Part shown: positions 1 through 10,796 of the stretch, one piece after another | How positions within the stretch are numbered: the stretch's first letter is position 1 | How the letters are laid out: every line of letters starts with the position of its first letter | Source: Entrophospora sp. SA101 | Taxonomy: Eukaryota; Glomeromycota; Glomeromycetes; Entrophosporales; Entrophosporaceae | Reading direction: 5' to 3' | Length of the DNA stretch: 33,136 nucleotides | NCBI GenBank assembly: GCA_958430865.1 | Contig: CAUDNR010003124.1 | Location: forward strand, 3,723 to 36,858 | Notes under the pieces: model-generated | Told to the model about the DNA's origin: nothing | Databases searched by the model: none | The model's input: the letters and a program-made list of their open reading frames with translations, nothing else | Made by a program: the position numbers and the translations under genes

Positions 1-183
1 CTTTTTATATCACAGAAGTTATCCAATTATTTTCGTCGATCATCAGGTGAAGCGATACTTTTTTCAAGGGACTGTATGATGATTGTGATCACTACTCATA
101 CAAACAACAGTTCAGGCAGTATCCCATCCACCGCGTAATCCATATCAGAGTCCAACAGTCTCTTCACCAAGAGATGATTAATT
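1..183 (+). other. Possible 3' end of a gene cut by the window edge
   Basis: The left edge is less AT-rich than what follows. An AG acceptor-like tract ends near position 14. One frame closes at about 181 with a Pro/Ser-rich tail (ending PTVSSPRDD), and the other two forward frames are also open over much of the stretch. This looks like the last exon of a plus-strand gene starting outside the window, but the frame cannot be chosen. From 184 to 375 the sequence is plain AT-rich DNA with nothing recognised. Confidence 0.2.
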
Positions 184-375
184 TATATATTATAATTATT
201 ACATATCTATTAATAAAAAATTTTAGTGCATATATAATCGTGTTTACTTTTACATATATTTCGGGATTTATCAAAATCTCTTAACATGGTTATGCATAAT
301 TTATATGGACACACTACATATTTTGGGAATCAGATTTCTCTATGGGTCATACACAAATATTATTTATGTCATATA

Positions 376-795
376 GTTGGCTCGGTCTAAAGAGCTCCTA
401 AATTTTGGGCAAATTTTAAAAGTATAGAAGTCACTTTCTGTCCTATCTTTTTAAAAAATAACTCTATTATTTGATAGAATATGTCTTTAGCTTTATTTTA
501 ATAGAGAGATTTTCTCAAAAAAATTATTTGTTGTGGAGTTCTATTCTTTTTTAAAACATGTGCTTTACTATACTCGCGAGGAATTTGTTAGGATCATTTC
601 TAAATTTAGGAAAACTATTACTAAATTTAGACTAGATCTTGACTATCGTATCTAAATTTGGCAGTAAGAAAACTAAAATCACGTGGAGTCCTATATTTGA
701 AAAACTTTATTCCATTTTTTGTGCGAATTACAAAATTGCTATTTTGAAATTTGATTGCGTGGCGCAGCAATAGGAGGTCTTTAGACCGAGCCAAC
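376..795. mobile_element. MITE with about 24-bp terminal inverted repeats
   Basis: The left end at 376-400 (GTTGGCTCGGTCTAAAGAGC and onward) is repeated in reverse complement at 771-795 with one mismatch in about 25 bases. The flanks CATATA (370-375) and CATACA (796-801) differ at one base and could be a degenerate 6-bp target duplication. The 370-bp interior has no open frame of note, so this is a non-autonomous DNA element. The superfamily is not clear. Confidence 0.75.
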
Positions 796-965
796 CATAC
801 AACATGGTTTTTAAAAATAAGAATTCAATGATTTTATTTTTATTTAATGATTTAAGCAAAATATAAGATAATAATTTCTTACGGTAGAGTTGCAAGAAAG
901 AGAACGTACGGCCCCTAGACCATTTAATGTACGCCCCTTTACTTTGGCTCTACCGGGTAAAAAAA

Positions 966-1618
966 CTATTTATTATTGTTGTTATAATTCATTTCCCCAT
1001 CACCACTATCATCGTCTTCATTAATATTATTATTATCGTTAAATGTGGATTTATTTTTTCCTTTACTTTTGAATTCTATCCAAGATTTGATTGCTCCTAC
1101 AGTCCTGGTGTCGGATTTCGTTGTTTGATTATAATAATTTTCTACCACATTGTTCGAAATAACCTTGATCTTTTTCCCCTTTCGAAGACCGCTTACAACT
1201 TCATCAATCATATCTGCTTTGGAATAATCGTTTTTCCGCATAGTTTCATCGAAAAGGGTTTTAAATTTCTGAACGACTGGATCTGAAAACGAAGTGCGTC
1301 TTGAAGCTAATATGATACGAAATATTTAATTTACTATGGTCTCTCATCAAAGTAGCAGACATATTTATACGTTGAAATAATCTTACATCGAGAACTGCTT
1401 GAAAAATTGCTTGAATTATTGCTCGAAAGTTTATTCGAATTATTAATTAAGGTATCTTCTTCGTAGGATCTTTGTTGGAACACATCATAAAACGATGAAA
1501 TCTTTTCAGCAAGTTCATCTATTTTATTATAAATTTCATTAGATTCGTTTTTTCGTTCTCTTTTAATAATTTGAGTTCCATATCGATTTGTTGTTTGAAA
1601 CGAAGCATATGATGACAA
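966..1618 (-). CDS. Two-exon gene, hypothetical protein of a repeated family
   Basis: Two minus-strand exons join in frame: 1618-1387 and 1306-966, separated by an 80-bp intron with a GTAAGA donor (1386) and an ATATTAG acceptor. The joined product is about 190 residues. The first part is polar with a helical stretch (KIDELAEKISSFYDVFQQR) and a Ser/Asn run. The second holds the conserved-looking block SDPVVQKFKTLFDE, YSKADMIDEVVSGL and AIKSWIEF, then an acidic Asn-rich tail. A decayed relative lies at 22,640-22,935, so the C-terminal block belongs to a dispersed family. There is no ATG at 1618: the frame there opens with TTG and runs upstream to a stop at about 1652, so the true start is probably in an earlier exon. 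Function is not recognised. Confidence 0.5.
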
Positions 1619-1659
1619 TGAATAGGTATATAAATAGTTTTTCTCAAAATATCAATGCC

Positions 1660-1835
1660 ACGATGAGAATCAAGATAGGAGTTGAAATAAAATAATTTTC
1701 TGATGGCATTTTTGAGAGAGCTTCGAAAAATTCAGTTGGTGATATCTAAAAATAATATCAGTCGTCAGCTTGGAGGTTCGTTTATAATACGTGAGATACA
1801 AGTATCCTAACATACCTTTGATTTTGGCAAATGTA
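1660..1835 (-). other. Possible upstream exon(s) of the 966-1618 gene
   Basis: On the minus strand a 70-bp intron-like segment (donor GTATGT at 1815, acceptor TTTTTAG at 1746) separates two short open stretches. Together they could encode a peptide including SPTEFFEALSKMPSENYF. It is not in frame with the exon beginning near 1618 and I find no good donor between them, so this may be a missing exon or a relic. Confidence 0.2.
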
Positions 1836-2340
1836 AGAATGATATTTTTAATATAATTTATGTGTTGATTAATTTATGACGTTTTATTGATTTATTCGAG
1901 TGTTATAAGTAGAAGAAATAATCTTATTTGAGCTGTTTTTATACACATTTCAGAGACTCTCCAGCGGATGATCATTTGTTAAGGATATGCGCCATTAAAG
2001 TTATCAAGAACCATTGGTTTTTTCAGAATTACATACTAGCTCATTAAAAATTTATCTATTATGGACCTTTACCGATCCTAATTATTTGTGGATTCATGCT
2101 GATAGGTAAAATCGAAAACTTTGGCACATCTCATACAACGCACAGGTTTCATTCGATGTCAAAAAATAAGCTTGATCGTTTTTATACAACAACAATAGAT
2201 ATCTCTTATTTATTCGTAAACAGAGAAGATCTAATTATCACACGATAATACACAACATTGGATTAAGACACTCTGTATTCTACGTAGTGTTATTTGGCAA
2301 ATGTATTATAGTTTTTTTTAGTAGAATGTCAATATTACCC
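1836..2340. other. Non-coding AT-rich interval
   Basis: No open frame, inverted repeat or RNA gene was seen here. Confidence 0.4.
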
Positions 2341-2344
2341 GCTT

Positions 2345-2903
2345 TGGAAAATTGGGATTGCAAAATTATCATGTATAGAAAGTTTGTTATTACACATATT
2401 AATTGTTGCGCCATTTTTTTGCAACCATGGGTCTCCTAACATTAAATCAGGCCAAGGCCAACAACCAAGAATTCAACGGGGTCGGTACTTTTATGCTTCC
2501 CATCAAAATTAGTAGAACTAGCTCTGCTAAAACTAGTTTGCAGTTCAACCTTTCCTAATACAGAAAATGTTCCATCAGGAGTTGGTAATTCGAGGCAATT
2601 GGTTTCATTTACATGATGTAGTAAACCCAACTCGTTAATAAATTTTTAGGTAATTAAATCTGCGTTAGCGCCTGTATCAATTAATGTTTCAATAGGAGAT
2701 TTTTCTTCGACTGCGCAATTTACAAACAACATTTTGGTTATATTATTATACACTATATCTTTGAACAAGAAAAAAATCAAATCTGAATTAATTACTTATT
2801 CTCTACTATAAAGCTAAGATAATTATTAAATTCAGTAATAAAAGAATCCGGAAGAATCAATTCTAACAATTCCGGCAAATTAAAAATATTAAGTTGTGGC
2901 ATT
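2345..2903 (-). pseudogene. Broken retropepsin-like aspartic protease (LTR-retrotransposon derived)
   Basis: Read on the minus strand, an ATG at 2732 opens MLFVNCAVEEKSPIETLIDT followed by GAN, which carries the active-site D-T-G-A (codons at 2667-2678). The frame is stopped by TAA at about 2646-2648, ten codons past that aspartate. It continues as NELGLLHHVNETNCLELPTP and ends at a stop at 2442, where a frameshift leads into LMLGDPWLQKNGATIN, the C-terminal block usual in retroviral-type pepsins. An upstream open stretch starting MPQLNIFNLPELLE (2903 downward) may be a remnant of the N-terminal part. One stop and one frameshift make this a dead copy. No integrase, reverse transcriptase or LTR was found nearby. 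Confidence 0.75.
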
Positions 2904-3114
2904 TCGAAGTAGTATATATCGAAAATTTAGAAATCAAATCATAAATAATTATTATACTCTGCTACAAAGCATTATTAGTTGTAATATGGAGAACAACACT
3001 CAGTCTTCAGCTTGGATTATCCTACTGCTACTTAATTCTGATCTAATGATCCGTTTTGTAAAAAAATTTTATTCTTGTATTGGTGTCACGTGCAACCAAT
3101 GAAATGCTTTGTTT

Positions 3115-3173
3115 CTCTAAGTGCACGCTATCACTCATTCCCAAGGGGGTGCACTTAGAGGGGATTGACTGTA
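3115..3173 (-). mobile_element. Orphan pogo/Tc1-like terminus
   Basis: Read in reverse complement from 3173 this begins TACAGTCAATCCCCTC, the TA plus CAGT start typical of pogo-type ends. CTCTAAGTGCAC (3115-3126) and GTGCACTTAGAG (3149-3160) form a perfect 12-bp inverted pair with a 22-base loop. No matching opposite terminus was found in the window. Confidence 0.4.
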
Positions 3174-4753
3174 CTTTAATTTTGACATCAAAAGAAAAGG
3201 ACCCATAAACAAACATTCTTTCTATTTTTTTTTTTTGTGCTGTTTATGATAAATTCCTTGGGCTTAACTTTGATGTCGACGTGATGTTAAAATAAAATAA
3301 ATAAATTTTTCTCGCCTAGTACGACAAAGTGGTTGTGTACAGCATAAAAAAGCAAAATATCGCATTGCGTTTCAGTTGTAAGCGAGCTTGATATTTATTT
3401 TAAATGGTAATGATGATCATTATCATTACAGAAATTTTCCAAAAATCGTTACGAAATTATTAAAAAGAATATTTTTAATAGTCTAATTCATTCCATACAA
3501 TTTCAATAGTGATCTTTATCACACTTACCAAATACTAAAAAACAAACCAAACAGTTCTCTGTTCGCTTAGGAAAAGATTTTATTGCGCAAAGACGTTTAT
3601 CACGTGCGTGTTTACAAATAAATCAATTTTCAACCCAACGAAAACAAAAAGTTCCTTCCCAAAAAGTTAGGTTTGAACAATGGAGATTTTTCACTAGCTG
3701 CTTATACCTATATTTTTTCCTCTCCTATGAGCTCTATAAAGAAGAGAAAATAGACTATTACGGTATTATTTACAACGGGTTGAATTTTCAAAAAGCGAAT
3801 AATTATCTCTCTAAAAAAGTATGTACCAGTTCCAACTAATTTCTTTTTAAATTACCTATGATTGTATATTATAGTTCACAAATGTATTTTTCATGTTGAT
3901 TTGAATGTTGTATTGGCAGAGTTTATTGTTTATCTTTTCTTTAAATCATTTCTTTTATTTGACGTAAAGTTAATTAGCATAAACACTGGTATTAATAAAT
4001 TGTTGACATCAAGTTCCTTTACCATCCAATCAGTATTTACTTTCAATAAACAAGATTATTATAAAAAAATTATTTAATTATAATTATTATTATTTCTAAA
4101 GCAACAGTTGGGATCGCGTAACATCTAATACAATGACCCTATCAAAAGATCTTGAACCAAACATTGATTTTTGTCTATTATACATACAGTATGGTGTGTA
4201 TATATATTATATATATAATATTATTACATTTACAATCTAAAAGATATTTTTATTTTTATTTTTACAAAATAGCTTTTTAATTATTTCAATTGTTATATTG
4301 TTGATTAATTATTGCTTAAATAAATATATGTATATTTTTTTATTTTGTTTTTCAATTATAAAAAATATACCTATTTTTATATTATGTGAAGTAATTATTT
4401 CTTTGAAGTTGTTGAAGTTGAGAGTGTGTCTGCATTTTAAAGTAATTGGCTACTTTCTGCTCTTTATTGATACTTTGGATATTGAATAATTTACTTTGAT
4501 TGGAAAATGCATAAAATAATTAATAAGCTTTTCTTCTCTCCTTCAAAAAGATTTGTTCTCTTAGTCTTTTTCAAAGGTGGTTAGAAATAGCGACAACAAT
4601 CATGATAAATGATAATAACACTAATGATGATGTTAATAAAGATAAATGGTAAAGCATCATATTTTGAGTAGAAGATAATTACTACAAATTTTATTGAATA
4701 TACATTGATCACATCAATGGTACTACCAATAATAAAAAATAGAGTTCAAATCA
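3174..4753. other. Gene-free AT-rich interval
   Basis: Short open frames near 3,862-4,077 and 4,298-4,489 are hydrophobic peptides of the kind AT-rich DNA gives by chance and match nothing I know. A near-palindrome (GTAATGATGATCATTATCAT) sits at about 3,407-3,429. Nothing else is supported. Confidence 0.4.
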
Positions 4754-4908
4754 CTAGTGTTGGTTTCCAAAACTTAGAGTTTCGCAACTGTGCGAAAATC
4801 AAAAGGTTTCGACTTTGACTTTTGACTTTTGATTCAGTTTTTACATATAACTTTTAATTTTAGTTTTAACTTTCACCCCTTCAAAATAGTATTGGCGACC
4901 AACACTAG
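4754..4908 (+). mobile_element. 155-bp MITE, copy A
   Basis: It begins CTAGTGTTGGTTTCCAAAAC and ends with the inverted counterpart (TATTGGCGACCAACACTAG), giving terminal inverted repeats of about 20 bp with a few mismatches. The interior holds a TTTGACTTTTGACTTTTGAT run. A second copy lies in opposite orientation 300 bp away. Confidence 0.7.
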
Positions 4909-5202
4909 CCACTATCCTAAAATTCAAAACAGGAAAACCGATAAGTTTGTATATATTTTATATTTTTGACATTCCATATTACAGATCATTTAATAAATCA
5001 ATTACATCATTGATGCCTATTCCATATGCTTGATACGGAGTCAAAAACGTGCCCATTCAGTATGTTACCCGTACCTCGTGTTAAATTAAAAAAGGTAATT
5101 TTCCAAATCGCATGATAGTAATAATAATAAGTACTAAAATAAGGAAATTCTGAATGTTAGGGGAGAGTGACATATCCTTTTCAAATGTTCCCTTATTGTA
5201 AC

Positions 5203-5359
5203 CTAGTGTTTGTTGCCAAAACTATTTTGAAGGGGCGAAAGTTAAAACTAAAATTAAAAGTTACGTGTCAAAACTAAATCAAAAGTCAAAAGTCGAAAGT
5301 CGAAACCTTTTGATTTTCGCACAGTTGCAAAACTCTATTGTTTTAGAAACCAACGTTAC
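5203..5359 (-). mobile_element. 155-bp MITE, copy B (inverted)
   Basis: The reverse complement of this stretch matches copy A at 4,754-4,908 along its full length with scattered substitutions, including the shared GCAACTGTGCGAAAATCAAA block. Both ends carry the CTAGTGTTGG-type inverted repeat, one of them altered to AGTAACGTTGG. Together the copies could fold into a stem of about 150 bp. Confidence 0.7.
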
Positions 5360-5872
5360 TACAACCCTCATTGTCAGATGGAAATAAATTTTTGAAAGCA
5401 AAAGAATTATTTATGTTACCGTCTTGTACTCAAGATCTGTTAAATTTGTAAGGAGATTTTTTGCTACCAGGGTGCTTCAAAATTATTTTAAGACTGAAAT
5501 GATAATTGTGCATTAATAGATAAAATTTTTGAACTATCATTAAAAGCATTTTAAGGCTTAACTATCAGATCTCAAGATTGTGTATCTTCTTCATACTAAG
5601 CATCGAAAGCATCATCTTCCTTTTGTGAGGAAATAGCAAACGAGATATAGTTGAGAACCATAAGGATAGATGGAACAAAGAAGTATAATTTACAAAGAAA
5701 ATCAAAAGCTCCAAAGTAGTCCAGATAAAAAATCATGCTTGTGTATTCTTTTACTTTTATTACATTTGTATTTTTGTTATCCAATCCTGGCTTTATTGTT
5801 TACAATGACTTATAAATTAGTATATTATTTAAATTTTTTATTTAATATTTTTCTAACTATATATATATAATA
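5360..5872. other. Interval upstream of the BTB genes
   Basis: Minus-strand bases 5,784-5,596 give a 62-codon hydrophobic frame ending SSQKEDDAFDA, and the plus strand gives an overlapping hydrophobic frame. Neither has family features, and I cannot tell a real terminal exon from chance. Confidence 0.25.
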
Positions 5873-5980
5873 ACTGCCCTGTATTATTACCCTGGTGTAA
5901 ACCTTTGTGTAATAAGTATTCAAAAATAAATGAGCCATCAATAAATGGTAAATTTTTAATTTTAAAAATACTCGTTCAAA

Positions 5981-7554
5981 ATGTCTAATAATAACAGTTT
6001 CTCATCCTTGGAAAATGTTATACTCTTATTTAACAACATTAATATTAATAATTCTCTACCATTAAAATATTTTAATAAGCTAATAAATGATTTTTCAAAT
6101 TTGTTGAATAATTCAGATTATTATGATGTTGAAATCAAAGTTGGAGAGGATGAGGATATTAAAATTTTTAAAGCTCATTCTATCATTTTAAAAGCAAGGT
6201 CTTTGTATTTTAAAACAGCTTTATCTGATGATTGGATTAAAAAATCTGATAATGGTAATATTTTATTTGAAAAAGAAAATATTTATCCAAGAGTTTTTGA
6301 AATTCTTTTAACGTAAGTTAACATAAACTATTTAATTAATAATTGAATTCTTTAATATTTATCTAAAATAAATTTATATTTTATATTTTTAAAAGATATA
6401 TGTATAATGGAATCATTAATATTGATAACCTGAGTGTAAATAAAATTTTAAACCTTCTTGAAGCATGTGATGAATTAAACTTTAATGAATTAATTGATGA
6501 TTTGCAAAATTATTTAATAAATGAAAAAAATGAATGGCTTTGCCAAAATTTAATTTATGCTCATGAAATTTCATCAAAACATCAACTGTTCAACTTACTT
6601 CAAGATTTCTGTAATAAATTAATTTGTAAAAATCCAGGATCAATTTTAAAATCTAATGATGTTGCAACAATTGAAAAATCAATGCTAATTTCTATATTGA
6701 ATAGTGATAATTTAAAATTAGATGAGATTGATATTTGGAATCATGTCATTCAATGGGGTGTAGGACAAAATGAAACATTGGGAAAAAATATTTCAGTGTG
6801 GAGTAAAGATGATTTCAAAAAATTGAAAAATATATTAGAAGATATTATTCCATTGATAAGATTCCATGAAATTTCTTCAAGTAATTTCTTTCAGAAAATT
6901 ATACCATTTAAAAAATTTTTTGATAAAGAGGTATATGAAGAACTTCATTATTATCATAGTTGTGATACATGGCAACCAAGATTACTCCTTCAAAAAGGTC
7001 CAAGAGCAAGAATTAAAAATGGAAAATTATTAAATTTAGAATTAAAATCTTTAATTTATGGTTGGATTGATCAAAATAATGCATCACATGATTTTGAATT
7101 AGTCCTTTGTGGATCTCAAGATGGCTTTTCAAGGGCAGTTTTTCAGGAGAAGTGTTACAATATTGAACAAACTGTAGTGTTGATGAAATTTAAAGAAACA
7201 GGTGAATTAGTGGGTGGTTATAATCCTGTTGGTTGGAATATAAAAGGAAAATCTCCAAATGAAAGATATTGGATTGAAACAAACAAAAGTTTTATTTTTA
7301 AAATTAATGAAAATCAACTTGATAATTCAATATTAAGTAGGGCCAAAAATCCTGAACAGGCAATATATTATAGTAGACAAGATGAAGTATCTATACATTT
7401 TAATGATTTGGGAGTATGTAACAGCATTAATAATGAACCTTATTGCTTTTACCAGTTTTACCATTATAAAAATAACTTAAATCTTATAAATAATCATAAG
7501 AATGTTCATCTATTAGAAGAATTTGAAGTATATAAATTAGTAAAGAAAAATTAA
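5981..7554 (+). CDS. BTB-BACK-TLDc domain protein, copy 1
   Basis: Two exons, 5981-6312 and 6396-7554, are joined across an 83-bp intron (donor GTAAGT, acceptor TTAAAAG), giving 496 residues. The join reads EILL-T-YMYNGI, as expected across a BTB fold. The BTB domain spans about residues 38-140 (YYDVEIKVGE, FKAHSIILKARSLYF), a BACK-like helical region about 150-260 (CQNLIYAHEISSKHQLFNLL, IWNHVIQWG), and a TLDc domain about 315-494 (ELVLCGSQDGFSRAVFQEKC, ELVGGYNP, EFEVYKL). Proteins of this design are usually adaptors that dimerise through BTB and may recruit Cullin-3 ubiquitin ligase; the role of TLDc is uncertain, though it is linked to oxidative stress and V-ATPase binding in other eukaryotes. 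Relative to copy 2 it lacks about 11 residues inside TLDc, before the FNDL block. Confidence 0.92.
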
Positions 7555-7786
7555 TTTACATATTATATTATATTGAAATTTTTATTCTGATGTTTTTTTA
7601 ACTATAATTTATTCCATCTTTGGAATCAGTTGATCATGGACTTTTTTAATCATAATCTTTTTCCAATTCTAAAGTTATACTGCCCTGTATTAATTAACCC
7701 TGGTACTAAACTTCGTGTAACAATTATTCAAAATAAAATAAAATGGTAAATTTTAATTTGTTAGAAAATAAAAAAATTTCATCAAA

Positions 7787-9393
7787 ATATCTAATAACAG
7801 TTTCTCATCCTTGGAAAATATTACACTCTTATTTAACAACCTTAACATTATTAATTCTCTGCCATTAAAATATTTTAATAAGCTAGTAAATGATTTTTCA
7901 AATTTGTTGAATAATTCAGATTATTATGATGTTGAAATCAAAGTTGGAGAGGATGAGGATATTAAAATTTTTAAAGCTCATTCTATCATTTTAAAAGCAA
8001 GGTCTTTGTATTTTAAAACAGCTTTATCTGATGATTGGATTAAAAAATCTGATAATGGTAATATTTTATTTGAAAAAGAAAATATTTATCCAAGAGTTTT
8101 TGAAATTCTTTTAATGTAAGTTAATATAAACTATTTAATTAATAATTGATTTTTTAATATTTATCTAAAATAAATTTATATTTTTATATTTTTAAAAGAT
8201 ATATGTACAATGGAGTCATTAATATTGATAATCTGAGTTTAAATGAAATTTTAAACCTTCTTGAAGCATGTGATGAATTAAACTTTAATGAATTAATTGA
8301 TGATTTGCAAAATTATTTAATCAATGAAAAAAATGAATGGCTTTGCCAAAATTTAATTTATGTTCATGAAATTTCATCAAAACATCAACTGTTCAACTTA
8401 CTTCAAGATTTCTGTAATAAATTAATTTGTGAAAATCCAGGATCAATTTTAAAATCTAACGATGTTGCAACAATTGAAAAGTCAATGCTAATTTCTATAT
8501 TGAAAAGTGATAATTTAAAATTAAATGAAATTGATATTTGGAATCATGTCATTCAATGGGGTGTAAAACAAAATGAAACATTGGAAAAAAATATTTCAGT
8601 GTGGAGTAAAGATGATTTCAAAAAATTGAAAAATATATTAGAAGACATTATTCCATTAATAAGATTCCATGAAATTTCTTCAAGTGATTTCTTTCAGAAA
8701 ATTACACCATTTAAAAAAATTTTTGATAAAGAGGTATATAAAGAACTTCTTCAATATTATCTTAGTCATGATACATGGCAACCAAAGTTTCTTCTTCAAA
8801 AAGGTTCAAGAGCAAGAATTAAAAAAGGAAAATTATTAAATTTAGAATTAAATTCTTTAATTTCTGGTTGGATTGATCAAAATAATGTATCATATGATTT
8901 TGAATTAGTCCTTTGTGGATCTCAAGATGGCTTTTCAAGGGCAATTTTTGAGGAGAAATGTTACAACATTGAACAAACTGTAGTGTTGATGAAATTTAAA
9001 GAAACAGGTGAATTAGTGGGTGGTTATAATCCTGTTTTTTGGAATATAAAAGGAAAATCTCCAAATGAAAGATATCAGATTGAAACAAACAAAAGTTTTA
9101 TTTTTAAGATTAATGAAAATCAACTTGGTAATTCAATATTAAGTAAGGTCAAAAATCCTGAAAAGGCAATATTCCATGATAAACAAATTATTAATGTTAC
9201 CGTAGATAATATAATATTTTATGAAGCATGTATAAATTTTGGTGATTTGATATTATGTAACAGTATTAATAATGAACCTTATTGTTTTTATTCAGTTTCC
9301 AATTATAAAAATAATTTAAATCTTGGAAATAATTCATATATTAGTATTTTATTAGAAGAATATGAAGTGTATAAATTATTAAAGAAAAATTAA
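7787..9393 (+). CDS. BTB-BACK-TLDc domain protein, copy 2, start codon lost
   Basis: Exon 1 (to 8115) and exon 2 (8199-9393) flank an 83-bp intron with the same splice sites as copy 1. Counted from the position aligned with the copy 1 start, the product would be 507 residues. That aligned codon is ATA (7787-7789) instead of ATG. The frame upstream meets a TAA within about 25 bases, and no other in-frame ATG occurs in exon 1; the first is in exon 2, inside the BTB domain. The rest of the frame is fully open and all three domains are intact, with a longer TLDc than copy 1 (VTVDNIIFYEACINFGDL). It is therefore either a very recent pseudogene, initiates at a near-cognate codon (UUG at 7811 is in frame), or gains its start from an unseen upstream exon. 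An ATG at 7744 is in another frame. Confidence 0.75.
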
Positions 9394-10796
9394 TGATTTT
9401 TAATTTAGTGTAATATTAAATAATTATAATTTCATATTTTTAATAAAATATAGTGAAAATATAATGACACTTATTTATCACTTTTCTTTTTGACTTATAA
9501 TTACACATATGTTTGTTTCCGCATACGTTAATTTTATTTTTTTCCTTCATAGATGCATCAAAATTAATGTTTCGGACTTATACCATCAAAAAAAACGTTT
9601 TAATATAATGAAGGATTTACATGCTAATGTCTTAATATTAAATATCATCAGGCAACAATTTACCGAAGGACTTGCTAAACTTAACACCCCGCCTCACTAT
9701 GGAACTTGACTTCACTACGGACGCGCTGGGAATCTTCTCATCGATTATACTTTTGACGAAGGAGTTATTTCGTAGCAGTGAACTTGGAGGAATTATTGGG
9801 AGTCAACAATAAAAACTTTTATAATAGTAAGTGTTGTAAATCAGATACTGTAGACCAGATTAGTTCATAAATAGATAGTATGGAGTAGTGAGATGGAACC
9901 GTCAATTCAAGGTTTAGGGACTGGCGTGATTCCTCCCTTTAAACATTTACTACTCCAATACTTTTTATTGTATTAGTTTAGCCGGCTCTTTTTCCATATA
10001 AAGATATAGTTGTCACAATTTTAATAATTTTTCCTGCTATGTTTTGTTCTGATTTTCATTTGATTAAAAGTAATTATCCGACTACATAACGATATCCTCT
10101 CTTTGGGAATGCGTTCAACTTTTTTGATACTATCATTGTTCATTTTCCCATCTTCTTTGGTTATAATCATATTACCGTAAACCTCAAAACTCGCTCAATT
10201 TTTCGATGCATGGGATAAGAGACTCTCATTTTTCCCCATAACCTAGTCATTCCGTAACTCTCTTCAAGTAAATAAGCGTATACTTGCCTCCAGTAAATTC
10301 CTTGACCGTAACTTCTTGGTGAAAATCAGAAGGATATATTAGAAATTTGATCCTGTAATCGATCAGATAATCTGTCTGTATGTTGTACGACATTTTAAGA
10401 ATTTCAAAAATTTTTTCAAGTGAAAAAAAAATTGTACAATAACATGGAAATATGAATATGATCAAGATCAAATGTCTTAGAATATATTAATAACCAGCTG
10501 CACCTCGTAATATACTTATCATAATCGTGTCGGAAACAGAGAGTTCAAAACAAATTCTTACTTTCGTGAAACACCAGCGATAGATTATAGTTTTTTAGAT
10601 TTTTTATCAGTATCGTCAGCAGCAACCTGACCTCACCATCTCATACCAAAAAGAGTCACGTAAACTTATATGCGATCTTGAGGAGCTAATCAAGGATTTT
10701 TCAGAGGAAGTCAGGACGTCTGCAGGACAGTTGCTGGAAAATTATAAAATTGACTTCCCTTTTGTTTCAGGCGTGGTTATGCGACTAGGAGGGTCA
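9394..10796. other. Intergenic stretch with faint coding relics
   Basis: Base composition rises in GC at about 9,620-9,930, but frames are short. A minus-strand peptide at 10,399-10,247 (MSYNIQTDYLIDYRIKFLIY and onward) is open for 50 codons and resembles nothing I know. No RNA gene or promoter can be supported. Confidence 0.3.

Larger units (their letters stand above)
5873..9400 (+). repeat. Tandem duplication, 1.8-kb unit, two copies
   Basis: Unit 1 starts near 5,873 (ACTGCCCTGTATTA) and unit 2 near 7,679 with the same words, so the duplication includes the promoter region, the exon 1-intron-exon 2 structure and the end of the gene. The offset is 1,803 bp in the BTB exon. The two 83-bp introns align base for base apart from a few changes. 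Confidence 0.85.

Noticed and set aside
927..1286. 119-codon plus-strand hydrophobic frame
   Set aside because: It is antisense to the in-phase two-exon minus-strand gene, which also has a decayed paralogue in the same frame.
3862..4489. Two hydrophobic plus-strand frames of 63-71 codons
   Set aside because: Composition is what AT-rich DNA yields by chance; no domain, intron partner or paralogue.
7742..7830. ATG at 7744 as the start of the second BTB-TLDc gene
   Set aside because: It is in a different frame from the BTB exon and stops before the domain begins; no intron of usable length can correct it.
9892..9945. Peptide MEPSIQGLGTGVIPPFKH resembling the glycine-rich segment of PLP enzymes such as cysteine synthase
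   Set aside because: The match is under 15 residues, with a stop soon after and no other part of such an enzyme nearby; probably chance.
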